DNA of 64,000 nucleotides from Leptolyngbya sp. FACHB-261 (GTDB lineage Bacteria; Cyanobacteriota; Cyanobacteriia; FACHB-261), in assembly GCF_014696065.1 (NCBI RefSeq), contig NZ_JACJPL010000001.1, positions 310,001-374,000 on the forward strand, given 5' to 3'. Below the pieces are notes generated by a model. That model saw only the letters and a program-made list of their open reading frames with translations. It was not told the origin of the DNA and searched no databases. Shown here piece by piece: positions 16,243 through 24,607 of this stretch (the stretch's first letter is position 1; each line of letters starts with the position of its first letter). Position numbers and translations under genes: made by a program.

Positions 16243-17145
16243 ATGAAGACAGCTACTGTTCGCCTGTCTAATATTCTGCTGACTGCTCTAGCACCGATGA
16301 CTTGGGGAACGACTTATGTTGTGGCAACTGAGCTCCTGCCGCCCAACCATCCACTATTGGTGGCTTCCTTACGTTCCCTGCCGATTGGTATTCTACTGAC
16401 AGCATGGTTGAGACAACTGCCTAAAGGTATTTGGTGGTGGCGTATTTTGATCTTGGGCAGCCTCAATATCGGAATCTTTCAGGCGCTATTATTTATAGCT
16501 GCTTATCGCCTTCCAGGTGGCGTTGCTGCAACAGCAGGCGCGATCCAGCCTTTATTAGTCGTATTGTTTTCCTGGACAATATTGAAAGAGAACCCGTCTA
16601 AGCTGTCTATTGTGGCAGCAATTGCTGGCTTTGTAGGTGTCGGGTTACTGGTTCTCGGCCCTACTGCGCGCCTTGATAGTGTTGGCATTGTTGCCGCGAT
16701 CGCTGGAGCCGCAACAATGGGTCTAGGAACGGTACTAGTCAAACGGTGGAAACGCCCAGTTTCTCTACTTGTCTTTACAGCGTGGCAGTTAGCAGTTGGC
16801 GGAATCGTTTTGCTGCCAATTGCTCTAGTGATTGAAGGACCAATCACTCATCTCTCAACAACCAATCTGTTGGGCTTTGTTTATTTGGGCTTAGTCGGGA
16901 CTGGAGTTGCTTATGCACTTTGGTTCCGGGGAATCGATAAACTCAAAGCATCGGCTGTTGCATGTTTGGGGTTAATGAGCCCTGTTGTCGCAACACTCAT
17001 TGGATTCGTCTTACTACACCAAACATTTACGCCAATTCAACTCATTGGGATTGCGATTGTGCTGATGAGTGTTTTGATCGGACAAGGACGTGGTCGATTA
17101 CGCCAACGCTCATCTAATACTTTCAAAGCACGGTTCAAAAAATGA
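16243..17145 (+). CDS. EamA-family (DMT) transporter
   Basis: 300 aa with about ten hydrophobic segments and the internal duplication of two EamA domains: first half starting LSNILLTALAPMTWGTTYVV, second half near VGIVAAIAGAATMGLGTVLV. A basic tail (RGRLRQRSSNTFKARFKK) lies inside. Family members export amino acids, purines or drugs across the inner membrane. ATG 16243 lies five bases after the right operator copy. Regulation by the divergent MarR is strongly suggested; the substrate is not. Confidence 0.92.
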   Translation: MKTATVRLSNILLTALAPMTWGTTYVVATELLPPNHPLLVASLRSLPIGILLTAWLRQLPKGIWWWRILILGSLNIGIFQALLFIAAYRLPGGVAATAGAIQPLLVVLFSWTILKENPSKLSIVAAIAGFVGVGLLVLGPTARLDSVGIVAAIAGAATMGLGTVLVKRWKRPVSLLVFTAWQLAVGGIVLLPIALVIEGPITHLSTTNLLGFVYLGLVGTGVAYALWFRGIDKLKASAVACLGLMSPVVATLIGFVLLHQTFTPIQLIGIAIVLMSVLIGQGRGRLRQRSSNTFKARFKK

Positions 17146-17289
17146 CTTGCAGTTTTGCACGCTCATGAAGGGACTACTCTGAGGCATTGCTCCACCGTTA
17201 AGTCTAAAACACTACGTCGTCGAGAATGTCACGCAAGTTAATTTTGAAATCAAAAGGCAGCTTTTAGGTTGCTGCCCGCGTAGCATTTT

Positions 17290-17715
17290 CTAATCGTGCC
17301 GGTTTTGCTGCTCATTTCCAAGAAAATCTATAAATACTCTCACCTTGGGCAATAGGTAGCGATGCCGTGGGAAGATGGCATAAATTCCTCCATCATTATC
17401 ATCTTCATAATCAGTTAGCAGCCGTATTAATCGCCCTGTCTTGAGGTCATCCTCTGCTAAAGCAGCTGCAATTCGACCAATTCCCAATCCTGTTAACACA
17501 GATTGATATAACGCGGCTCCACTGTTGATCTCAAGATTTCCCCGCACGCTGATTTCTCGTATTTCTAATTTATGTTTCAAGCGCCATTGATTGAGTGTTG
17601 TCCTTTGTGCATTTAATATCAGACAGTTGTGCTGCACCAAATCATCAGGGGGTTTTTGGAATGCCATATCGTTCAACGTACTTAGGAGCCGCACAGATAA
17701 TACGCCGATTCGGCT
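17290..17715 (-). pseudogene. LysR-type regulator, truncated and frameshifted
   Basis: Only the C-terminal half of a LysR effector domain remains. Upstream frame RRIICAAPKYVERYGIPKTP meets a stop at an A5C5 run (17649-17658); removing one C restores PDDLVQHNCLIL and the rest (LTGLGIGRIAAALAEDDLKT). The HTH domain is missing: the frame ends abruptly at a junction with the SDR piece to its right. Confidence 0.8.
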
Positions 17716-17961
17716 GGGCAGCTGGGGCTGATGCACTATTATGCTCAGCATTTGATATCTGAGGGAATCACAGCAAATGCAATTCCCCCTGCGTTAATAG
17801 ATACGGATATAATCGCGGCTCTAAGCGGCATTCCGATCACCATTCCGATTGGGCGTTTCGGAACACCCGAAGAAGTGGCAGAAGTCGCTGTGATGTTAGC
17901 ATGCAACGGTTACATCACAGGCCAGACAATCAATGTCAACGGAGGTTTGTACTTGGCATAG
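17716..17961 (+). pseudogene. SDR C-terminal fragment fused to the LysR remnant
   Basis: About 75 residues: YYAQHLISEGITANAIPPAL, then GRFGTPEEVAEVAVMLACNG and GQTINVNGGLYLA. This is the classical SDR ending (substrate-loop plus the C-terminal NVNGG motif), without the NAD-binding half or the YxxxK helix. Head-to-head abutment with the LysR piece near 17715 indicates a deletion removed both 5' halves of a divergent LysR/SDR pair. Confidence 0.8.
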
Positions 17962-17990
17962 CGGACTGCACGCGTGCCGTTATCGAAAGC

Positions 17991-18079
17991 CCTCAAATGA
18001 AGACCAAGATAAATGGCGATTGAAAGGCTTTGGTAAGTTGCCAAAGTCTTTCAACGTCCGCTTCATAAATTTGTCAGAT
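17991..18079 (-). repeat. attC-like site A (degenerate)
   Basis: Begins 20 bp after the SnoaL-like gene's stop. Minus strand reads TGAAGCGGACGTTGAAAGAC and later ATTTATCTTGG, aligned with the other sites, but both end boxes are degraded (CTGAC instead of CTAAC; no clear GTTRRRY). Confidence 0.55.
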
Positions 18080-18098
18080 AGTGTCAACCACCCCATCA

Positions 18099-18515
18099 CT
18101 ATGGCTCTAGAAACATTCCGATTTGCTTCAATACAGTAACAAGGTTGTAGTAATCCTTGTTGGTTTTGATTTTTCCATTTTCTAAGTCAATAAATGTAAC
18201 ACCGCGCACCTCGATCATTTGATTGGTAGCGGGTACATCATGAAAGGCTTCTCTGTGAGTCCCTTGCATGATCCATTCCACTGCTCCATTTTTTTCTGAT
18301 GCAAAACAGGACTGTACATTCATTTTTAAGTCAGGCAGTGCAGTGCGTGTAGAGGCAAAGAAGTTTCTCAGTTGCTCTTTGCCTTTGCTCACCATACTAA
18401 ACGCCACATCTTCGTAGTAGCAGTCCTCTGCGAAAAGTCCTAGAAACGATTCTACATTTCCAGAAGACCATAAACTTGCCCATTGCAGAAGCAGTTCTGT
18501 GTTCTTGTTGCTCAC
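18099..18515 (-). CDS. SnoaL-like polyketide cyclase / NTF2-fold protein
   Basis: 138 aa from GTG 18515, preceded by GGGGAG at a good distance; a longer frame running into the TetR gene is not used. The pattern is an ester-cyclase-like SnoaL domain: LLLQWASLWSSGNVESFLGL, FAEDCYYEDVAF, then RGVTFIDLENGKIKTNKDYY. Members are small cone-shaped proteins, some isomerases or cyclases, many of unknown activity. It is divergent from a TetR regulator with an inverted repeat covering the space. An attC-like site follows the stop. Confidence 0.82.
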   Translation of the reverse strand: MSNKNTELLLQWASLWSSGNVESFLGLFAEDCYYEDVAFSMVSKGKEQLRNFFASTRTALPDLKMNVQSCFASEKNGAVEWIMQGTHREAFHDVPATNQMIEVRGVTFIDLENGKIKTNKDYYNLVTVLKQIGMFLEP

Positions 18516-18528
18516 GTACTCATCTCCC

Positions 18529-18592
18529 CATACGGTAGCGTATTGATATAGATTAGTACCTAAGTAGATCAATGTCAATACGCTACCGTATG
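18529..18592. promoter_or_regulatory. 18-bp perfect inverted repeat, TetR operator pair
   Basis: CATACGGTAGCGTATTGA (18529-18546) and its exact complement (18575-18592) are separated by 28 bp. Each arm holds the partly palindromic TACGGTAGCGTA. The arms cover the starts of both divergent genes, as for two TetR dimers. Confidence 0.85.
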
Positions 18593-19153
18593 ATAAAGCG
18601 CCAAGAGAGCACAAAGCTTGAGCGACAGGACTGGATTAATGCTGGATTGACGGTTCTTGCGGAGAGTGGAATTGAAGCTGTCAAGGTAGAACCACTTGCC
18701 AAGCTAATCAAGGTGACAAAGGGTAGTTTTTACTGGCATTTCAAGAATCGAGATGATTTGCTAGAAGCGATTTTGCAGGAATGGGTTGGATGTGAAACCA
18801 ATAGTTTGATTGAGAAGGTTGAGGCAATGGGTGGAGATGCAACTACCAAATTGCTTCACTTATTTGAACTAGCGATTCAAATTGATGGTCGCTTAGAAAA
18901 TGCGATTCGGGCTTGGGCTACAAAAAGCACAAAAGTTGCTGAGGTTATGGTTCAAGTTGATCAGAGCCGTCTAGATTACACACGAAATTTATTTTTGGAA
19001 GTTGGCTTTACACCATTAGAGGCGACAGTTCGTGCTCAAATGGCTTACTACTCACTAGTTGGCGAATTCACGGTGGGAATAAGACCTAACCAGGCTGAAC
19101 GCCTAGCAGAGGTAAGAATTGAGCACGCTATCCTTACTAGACGAGATAAATGA
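18590..19153 (+). CDS. TetR/AcrR-family regulator
   Basis: 187 aa from ATG 18590 (an ATG at 18572 lies in front of the operator arm and would add six residues). The N-terminal HTH is canonical: WINAGLTVLAESGIEAVKVE, LAKLIKVTKGSFYWHFKNRD, DLLEAILQEW. The C-terminal helical ligand domain is unlike any well-known subfamily. It probably represses itself and the SnoaL-like gene through the inverted repeat. It lies opposite to the attC orientation. Confidence 0.9.
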   Translation: MIKRQESTKLERQDWINAGLTVLAESGIEAVKVEPLAKLIKVTKGSFYWHFKNRDDLLEAILQEWVGCETNSLIEKVEAMGGDATTKLLHLFELAIQIDGRLENAIRAWATKSTKVAEVMVQVDQSRLDYTRNLFLEVGFTPLEATVRAQMAYYSLVGEFTVGIRPNQAERLAEVRIEHAILTRRDK

Positions 19154-19271
19154 TCCACACATTTACGTCTCATCAGTAACATTTCAGTCATGCTCTGATA
19201 GCTTGATTAAAGCTGTCTAAGTTCGCACTTACCGGGCGCAAATAACTCTTCATCACAAAGATAGCTTGTGT

Positions 19272-19829
19272 TCATTCCGGTGTAGTGGGATGGTTAATTG
19301 GCTTTAACTCACAATGCATGACAACCCGCTTAGATATTGGTAATCCAGCTTCCAACTCTTTCAATCTAATCTCTTGAAAACCAATTGTCAGTTCAGATTC
19401 GTCCAGAATGCGAAATCCCAGCTTTGAGTAGAAAGGAGCGTTCCAGGGGATATCTCGAAAGGTTGACAACGATACTACACGATAGCCCTGAAGTTTTGCC
19501 CAAGCACAAACCGTATTAACCAAGGCAGATCCAAGCCCCCTCTGCCCATGTTCAGGATCAACATCTATTTGTTGGAGGTAGAGTGTGTCATCAACCTTGC
19601 AAGTGATAGCATACCCGACGACCGCATCATATTGGTCAACTGCAACCCATACCTGCCCGACATAGAATCGTTGCTGCACAAAGTCTAGTGGCAGTGGTGC
19701 AGCGTCAACCAAAAATGAATAGGGAGTATCAAGAAACAGACCAGCAGCTGACTGTTCGATGTAAGATAGCAGAGTTAATTCTTCAACACGAGCGGAGCGG
19801 ATTTTGTAGCCTGATTCAAGGGCTTTCAT
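19272..19829 (-). CDS. GNAT-family N-acetyltransferase
   Basis: 185 aa from ATG 19829. The acetyl-CoA-binding motif is visible: LYLQQIDVDPEHGQRGLGSA (motif A, Q/R-x-x-G-x-G/A), followed by LVNTVCAWAKLQGYRVVSLS and the NAPFYSKLGFRI motif B. A short C-terminal tail with basic residues follows. Acceptor (amine, antibiotic or protein) unknown. It stands alone in the array between the TetR gene and the kinase remnant. Confidence 0.87.
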   Translation of the reverse strand: MKALESGYKIRSARVEELTLLSYIEQSAAGLFLDTPYSFLVDAAPLPLDFVQQRFYVGQVWVAVDQYDAVVGYAITCKVDDTLYLQQIDVDPEHGQRGLGSALVNTVCAWAKLQGYRVVSLSTFRDIPWNAPFYSKLGFRILDESELTIGFQEIRLKELEAGLPISKRVVMHCELKPINHPTTPE

Positions 19830-19958
19830 GATGGCTTGCAAATATTATTCTTTCCGATTTAGCCGATTCATTTCACTCAACTGCTCTATCATCTAACCCA
19901 CCAACGTTTTGAAGGCGATGTTGCTAAGCTACTTGATTGCCCTAAAAGTAGAGCGGCG

Positions 19959-20503
19959 ATGAAGAAAGTAGCGGTGTTTGGCAATGCTGGAGGTGGTAAA
20001 TCAACTCTAAGCAAGAGACTATCAGAAATCACTGGTTTGCCACTTCACGTCTTGGACAAGGTTAAATATCAATCAGGGGCGTTGAGGTTCCATCTGAAGA
20101 CTATAAGCGAGCCCATCAGGAAATTCTGGCGACTGATCGATGGATTATTGACGGCTTTGGTTGCTTGGAGACCGTCTGGCTCCGGCTTAATGAGGCGGAT
20201 AGTTTGGTTTTTGTTGACCTACCGCTATATATACATTTCTGGTGGGTAACTAAACGGCTGATCACAGGCTACTTTAAACCACCCGAAGGCTGGCCGGAAA
20301 AGAGCCCAATATTTAAGAGTTCACTTAGCAGCTACCGTGTGCTTTGGCTATGTGATAAATATTTGACTCCAAACTATCGTGAGTATGCTGAGCAGGCTCA
20401 AAGTACCAAAAGGGTTTATCATCTTCGCTCGACTGAACAGATTTCGCAATTTTTTGAAGCAATCGAGAATGGGACAACCTTTAAAAGGGGTGCATCAGCG
20501 TAA
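19959..20503 (+). pseudogene. P-loop nucleotide kinase (FlaR/adenylate-kinase-like), frameshifted
   Basis: Starts MKKVAVFGNAGGGKSTLSKR with an intact Walker A, followed by ITGLPLHVLDKVKYQSG. In the G-run at 20076-20079 the frame shifts: adding one G gives VEVPSEDYKRAHQEILATDR and then ETVWLRLNEADSLVFVDLPL through to the stop. So one base was lost. As written it would make a 96-aa truncated product. Such proteins are related to topology-modulation protein FlaR. Its stop overlaps the outer box of attC-like site B. Confidence 0.8.
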
Positions 20504-20583
20504 CGACTGAGACAAGCGGCAGCAAACAACTTTTGCAATCCTACCAACATCTCTCAATCGTCCGCGTCATCGGCTTGTTCGAC
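20498..20583 (-). repeat. attC-like site B, 86 bp
   Basis: Minus strand runs from GTCGAAC to GTTACGC. Its interior (GCGGACG, GAGAGATGTTGG, TGCAAAAG, GCTGCCGCTTGTCT) matches site E base for base over much of its length, so orientation and membership are secure even though the end boxes differ slightly. Confidence 0.72.
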
Positions 20584-20618
20584 GGGTTCTGATGAGGCCA
20601 GACTATCTCATTGCGATT

Positions 20619-22259
20619 TCATAATTTGCTGTCATTTCCATCACTATCATCAGGGGTTGTATTGCTTCTTGATGAAATGCGATTACCTCCATCTTCTGCG
20701 CTATTGAGGCGATACAGGGAAACAACAAACCCGTTATCCTCAAATTGATTGGTAAGTTCCTGTCCAAGTTTTCGCTGTTTCAAAGCTGCTTGCAGGCGAT
20801 CGCTTGGATTATAGACAAACACATCACTAAATCCAGCGGGGATACTGAGCGAGTCTGGATTGGTTGTTAGCTCCATCTTGATATTTGAATTCAATCGATG
20901 GCTAAGCGGAATAATCATACCCAATGGCATGTCAGAAATGATAAGTGGATTTGGAGATTGATTGATGGTCTGAGACACATCTACATCAAACTCTGACCAT
21001 CCCCACCATGTACTTGCCTGAGAAGCAGTCGCGGAAGTCAAAACACTGGTGGAAACGAGCAATGCAATGGTGAGTTGGCATACCCTTTGTTGCAAGGTGG
21101 TTGTGAACTTAAAAGTCAGTGAATTAGCCAAAAAATAGGCGACTGCAATCGTGAGTCCTAAATAACTGGGCAGGAAGTATCGGATGTTAGTCGATCGTCT
21201 ACCTGCCCAAAGCAAATCTGGTAGAACTAAGGCAAGAGCCGTTACCCCAATTAATGTCAAGATAAACAACCAAGTTCGCTTCCAAGTTTGACGGCAGAGA
21301 AAGTAGAGCGCGAAGATCACTAGAATTAAAACCGGAATTGCTAAGCAAACAAACTCGTTGTCATATTTGAAATGCCAAGCAACAAACATTCGACTGAGAT
21401 GAACACCCCAGTATCTGATTAACGTGAGCAATGGTAAGGGTTGTTTTATCCAATCCGTTGTCTGCGTTAAAGCAGTCTTGTTCATCCAAGCAATCTGAAT
21501 CCAAGGAATGAATCCAATGACTGCAATCAGTGAGGCAAGAAGATAGCTGAGAACGGCTCGACTCAACCGAAATCGCTCGACCGCCACCACATAAATCCCA
21601 TGTCCTAGAAACACAAGACTCGATAGCAAATGACAGTACAGCCCTGCCACCACTGCAAGCGCGTAAATACTCCAACTGAACGCTGTCTGATACCGCATTG
21701 CTCGAATCAGCGCTGCACTAGACAGCAAAATGATCACAATCCATAAACTGTATTGCCGCGCTTCTTGGGCATACCGAATATAGATTGGAGATACCGACAG
21801 TAGAGCTATCGCAAACCAGCTCACGACAGGTGAGGCAAATAGTTCCCAACATAACCAATACATTGCCGGAAACGCTAATAAGCTAATCAGAGCAGGTAAA
21901 CTGCGCATTGCAGTGATAGAACCACCGAACCATTCCGCCCAGAATCGTGCCATTACGTAATACAGTGGAGGGTGCTGGGGTTCTTCGGCTGCCAACCCTT
22001 TGAGTGTGTCGGTCGCATTTCTTTCGGGTGAGGGTTGCTGGTACTTCAACACAGCTTGCGTATCAATTACTCGATCGCTATAGAGATCCTGAACAACTTC
22101 TGCTGTGCGATAACCAGACACGCGCATTGATGTATAAATTTCATCATGCCAGTATGGTTTTTGATCCAGATTCACAAATCGAAAGAACACGCCCAATGCC
22201 AGCACAATGACGAGCAAAACTTTCAACCACTTAACATGTGGTTGGTTATATAAAGACAT
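20619..22259 (-). CDS. GT39-type membrane glycosyltransferase (ArnT/PMT-like)
   Basis: 546 aa with about ten to eleven membrane segments in the first 420 residues. N-terminal VLALGVFFRFVNLDQKPYWH followed by the acidic DE (HDE) is the catalytic first loop of GT-C enzymes, and EEPQHPPLYYVMARFWAEWF the next conserved loop. A ~130-residue lumenal/periplasmic domain ends the protein. These enzymes move a sugar from a polyprenyl-phosphate carrier to protein or lipid. Substrate unknown. It lies inside the array segment between sites B and C. Confidence 0.82.
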   Translation of the reverse strand: MSLYNQPHVKWLKVLLVIVLALGVFFRFVNLDQKPYWHDEIYTSMRVSGYRTAEVVQDLYSDRVIDTQAVLKYQQPSPERNATDTLKGLAAEEPQHPPLYYVMARFWAEWFGGSITAMRSLPALISLLAFPAMYWLCWELFASPVVSWFAIALLSVSPIYIRYAQEARQYSLWIVIILLSSAALIRAMRYQTAFSWSIYALAVVAGLYCHLLSSLVFLGHGIYVVAVERFRLSRAVLSYLLASLIAVIGFIPWIQIAWMNKTALTQTTDWIKQPLPLLTLIRYWGVHLSRMFVAWHFKYDNEFVCLAIPVLILVIFALYFLCRQTWKRTWLFILTLIGVTALALVLPDLLWAGRRSTNIRYFLPSYLGLTIAVAYFLANSLTFKFTTTLQQRVCQLTIALLVSTSVLTSATASQASTWWGWSEFDVDVSQTINQSPNPLIISDMPLGMIIPLSHRLNSNIKMELTTNPDSLSIPAGFSDVFVYNPSDRLQAALKQRKLGQELTNQFEDNGFVVSLYRLNSAEDGGNRISSRSNTTPDDSDGNDSKL

Positions 22260-22760
22260 TTCGTTCTTCCTTAGTAATATTCAGGCTCTAAACAACGAAT
22301 CCTGGAACAAGCCCTTTTGTGCTTGCCTGTTGTATGCACAAAGTGCTGATCGAGCCAGCCGAAACGGCAATCACTGAATCAGTAATAAGCCCTCAATGCA
22401 GAAAACCGAGTTACTGTGGAGCAAATTGCATTGCGCCGAGCAATGAGATGATCAGCAACGCAGTGGATGCTTCTCATCTGCGAAACCTACACTGTACAAC
22501 TCGTTACTTCTTATATATAAAGGAATGGAAATTGCCATTTATGCAATCACACAAGGGCAATAGGGCAACCAGTTTGCTACGGGTTGGTCTTCATTAAAGG
22601 GCAGAAAACCCAGTTTTAAGGAGATAGATCACCTTTGTTATGACCTCAGACACTCCCAACATCTGCCACTCCGGTGAAGGGTTTGGCCTTCCGTTAATTG
22701 CAATAAAGTGGAGGGAAGAATTTTCTCCCCTCCTGTACATTTATTGATAACTGATACTGC
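22260..22760. other. Intergenic region, 501 bp
   Basis: Only weak short frames; none shows a family motif. No hairpin with a T-run and no attC-like site were found. Confidence 0.45.
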
Positions 22761-23753
22761 TTAAATCTTGCGGACAAAGAAGAACAAGGCATAGCGCCCT
22801 TCACCCTTCCTGCCTAGCCCCCAATCGAAATCAGACACGGGATCGCCGCCTTCAGACCGATTTGCCATCTGAATCAAAAAATCCCGCGTCAGCAAATCGG
22901 CACGTCTACCCACATCATCGTCGCCAGCCCCAGTCAGCTCACTCAGCTTATTGGACAGCAGGTTCACAACCTCACCAGGGACTGTAACACCGCCTGTTTG
23001 AGTAGCAAGCGCTGCATTCCCCATCTCCAGAATCGACTTGAAAGCACCAGCAAAAGCATGCGGATCGCCTTCATCGTTTTCGCGCATCACAGCTGCCAAA
23101 ATCACATCTCGCGCTGGACCAGAATATAATCTAGCAGCAGCGCGGATGACATCTCCTTTGTCTACTGAAAAGACTCCAGTTTCATACGGTGTCTGCGCTT
23201 CCCCAGAAGTAGATACTCCCAAGAATATATAAGGCTCATCGCTTCCCGAAATTTCACTGGACTCAACTATGCATTTAAACCCAGAAAACCAGATTTCTAC
23301 ATTGGTTTCAACTAAGTCTCCTTGAAATGCCACAGTATAGTTTCCGCTTCCGGCATGGTCATGTCTTCCACCAGATGGACATGCACCAGCATCCGCGTTG
23401 CCCGCAAACGCCAACGACTGACACTTATTGCACCATTTCCAGTTAGATTGACCAGGGGCAGTAGGATCATTGTATCTAAGCGTGTAATTTCCACTTCCGG
23501 CGTGGTCATGTCTTCCACCAGATGGACATGCACCGGCGTCCGCGTTGCCCGCAAACGCCAACGACTGACACTTATTGCACCATTTCCAGTCAGATTGACC
23601 AGGGGCATTAGGGTCGCTGTCGATAAGGATGTAATTTCCACTTCCATGGTGATCGTGTTGACCACCAGCAGAGCATGCACCAAGTGAAGCATTCCCGGCA
23701 AAAGAAAGACCTTGACACTTGTTACACCACTGCCAACCTTCTTGAATGGCCAT
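22761..23753 (-). CDS. WCxxC-repeat protein with unique C-terminal domain
   Basis: 330 aa. Residues 1-140 are three tandem 46-residue repeats, each WxWCNKCQxLxFAGN followed by GACxxGGxHDHxGSGNY. Each has three Cys and two His, a likely zinc site. The first is diverged; the second and third are nearly identical even at the DNA level. Residues ~145-330 form a separate beta-rich region (VEIWFSGFKCIVESSEISGS, YETGVFSVDKGDVIRAAARL) ending in RYALFFFVRKI. No signal peptide. Such repeats occur in bacterial proteins of unknown role, sometimes next to lectin- or toxin-like domains. Function unknown; recent repeat expansion is evident. Confidence 0.75.
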   Translation of the reverse strand: MAIQEGWQWCNKCQGLSFAGNASLGACSAGGQHDHHGSGNYILIDSDPNAPGQSDWKWCNKCQSLAFAGNADAGACPSGGRHDHAGSGNYTLRYNDPTAPGQSNWKWCNKCQSLAFAGNADAGACPSGGRHDHAGSGNYTVAFQGDLVETNVEIWFSGFKCIVESSEISGSDEPYIFLGVSTSGEAQTPYETGVFSVDKGDVIRAAARLYSGPARDVILAAVMRENDEGDPHAFAGAFKSILEMGNAALATQTGGVTVPGEVVNLLSNKLSELTGAGDDDVGRRADLLTRDFLIQMANRSEGGDPVSDFDWGLGRKGEGRYALFFFVRKI

Positions 23754-23832
23754 TGTTTATCTTCCTTACAACTAAAAAATTTTGATCGTAGAAATTGAAA
23801 CTGCACTTCGATGGCACCCACGAGGGCACCCT

Positions 23833-24165
23833 CTAGCTTGAAAAATAATTACCTCTCACCTTGCTGGCAATCTGCCAATCGAAGGCCAGAGTTTCAACTG
23901 CCAATGGTCGAGCAGGCGAACCATCACCTCTGTTTGACGAGGCTGTATTCCGAGGTACCGTCAAATTGAAAGAATCGGCTTGACGACCACCACTTGGTGG
24001 CACAGCTTTAGTAGGTAGGGCCACAATGGAGCTGCTAACATCCTCAGCTGTCTCAGAAGTTTGACGAGCTTATTTAGAGTTTTGTGCTTCTGTCCTAATT
24101 TGAGCAGCGCAATTTTTCGCATTCAGCAATGCTTTTGCAGGTAGGCCGCTAGAAGGGTTAGACAT
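23833..24165 (-). pseudogene. Small gene interrupted by one in-frame TAA
   Basis: From ATG 24165 the frame reads MSNPSSGLPAKALLNAKNCA and on to NSK, meets TAA at 24072-24070 (codon 32), then continues in the same frame with ARQTSETAEDVSSSIVALPT to TFNLTVPRN-like Ser/Thr-rich sequence, ending GNYFSS at 23833. No further stop in 110 codons. It lies 79 bp before the WCxxC-repeat gene on the same strand. Either a recent nonsense mutation or two tiny genes; composition is uniform across the stop, favouring one broken gene. Family not recognised. Confidence 0.45.
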
Positions 24166-24433
24166 TCATATTTTCTGGTTTAGTTCTTTTGAAGCCAATA
24201 CTTTAATCTTTCACACCATGGAGTGAATGTGAACGTCGTTTCTTCTCGTGCGCCCCACTCTAAATGAGTGCACATCTACTTCTCACTCTAAACAAACCAA
24301 GGCAAGCTTGATAGTACCCTGCCGGGTACTCTTGTCCTGAAAATTTCAACAACAGTAGAGCAGCGGGGGTGGAAAAACAGAATCCTTCGGTTTATTTTTA
24401 AGTGGGTAGGATGCTAAGAAATCGAATAAAGTA

Positions 24434-24550
24434 ATACCAATTTTCTAAATGAGAGCTACAAATCAAAACCCCACCGCCTACGGCTCCTCCCCTTAGCAAG
24501 CGGAGGTTAGAAGGGATCAATGTGTAGCCGATTAAAGTGTGAGTTGGTAT
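24434..24550. repeat. MITE-like element with ATACCAA / TTGGTAT ends
   Basis: A 117-bp segment is bounded by inverted ATACCAA (24434-24440) and TTGGTAT (24544-24550). The inside (ACCCCACCGCCTACGGCTCC and a purine-rich counterpart) is typical of short intergenic repeats in cyanobacteria. No transposase. Confidence 0.45.
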
Positions 24551-24607
24551 AAGGTATGTTGCAACGATCCCTGCTCAGGCATTACTGCTTGCGCCAAGGC
24601 GAGTTTT

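Noticed and set aside
22319-22597. A 92-codon plus frame
   Set aside because: No family pattern, no ribosome site, and composition unlike the neighbouring genes.
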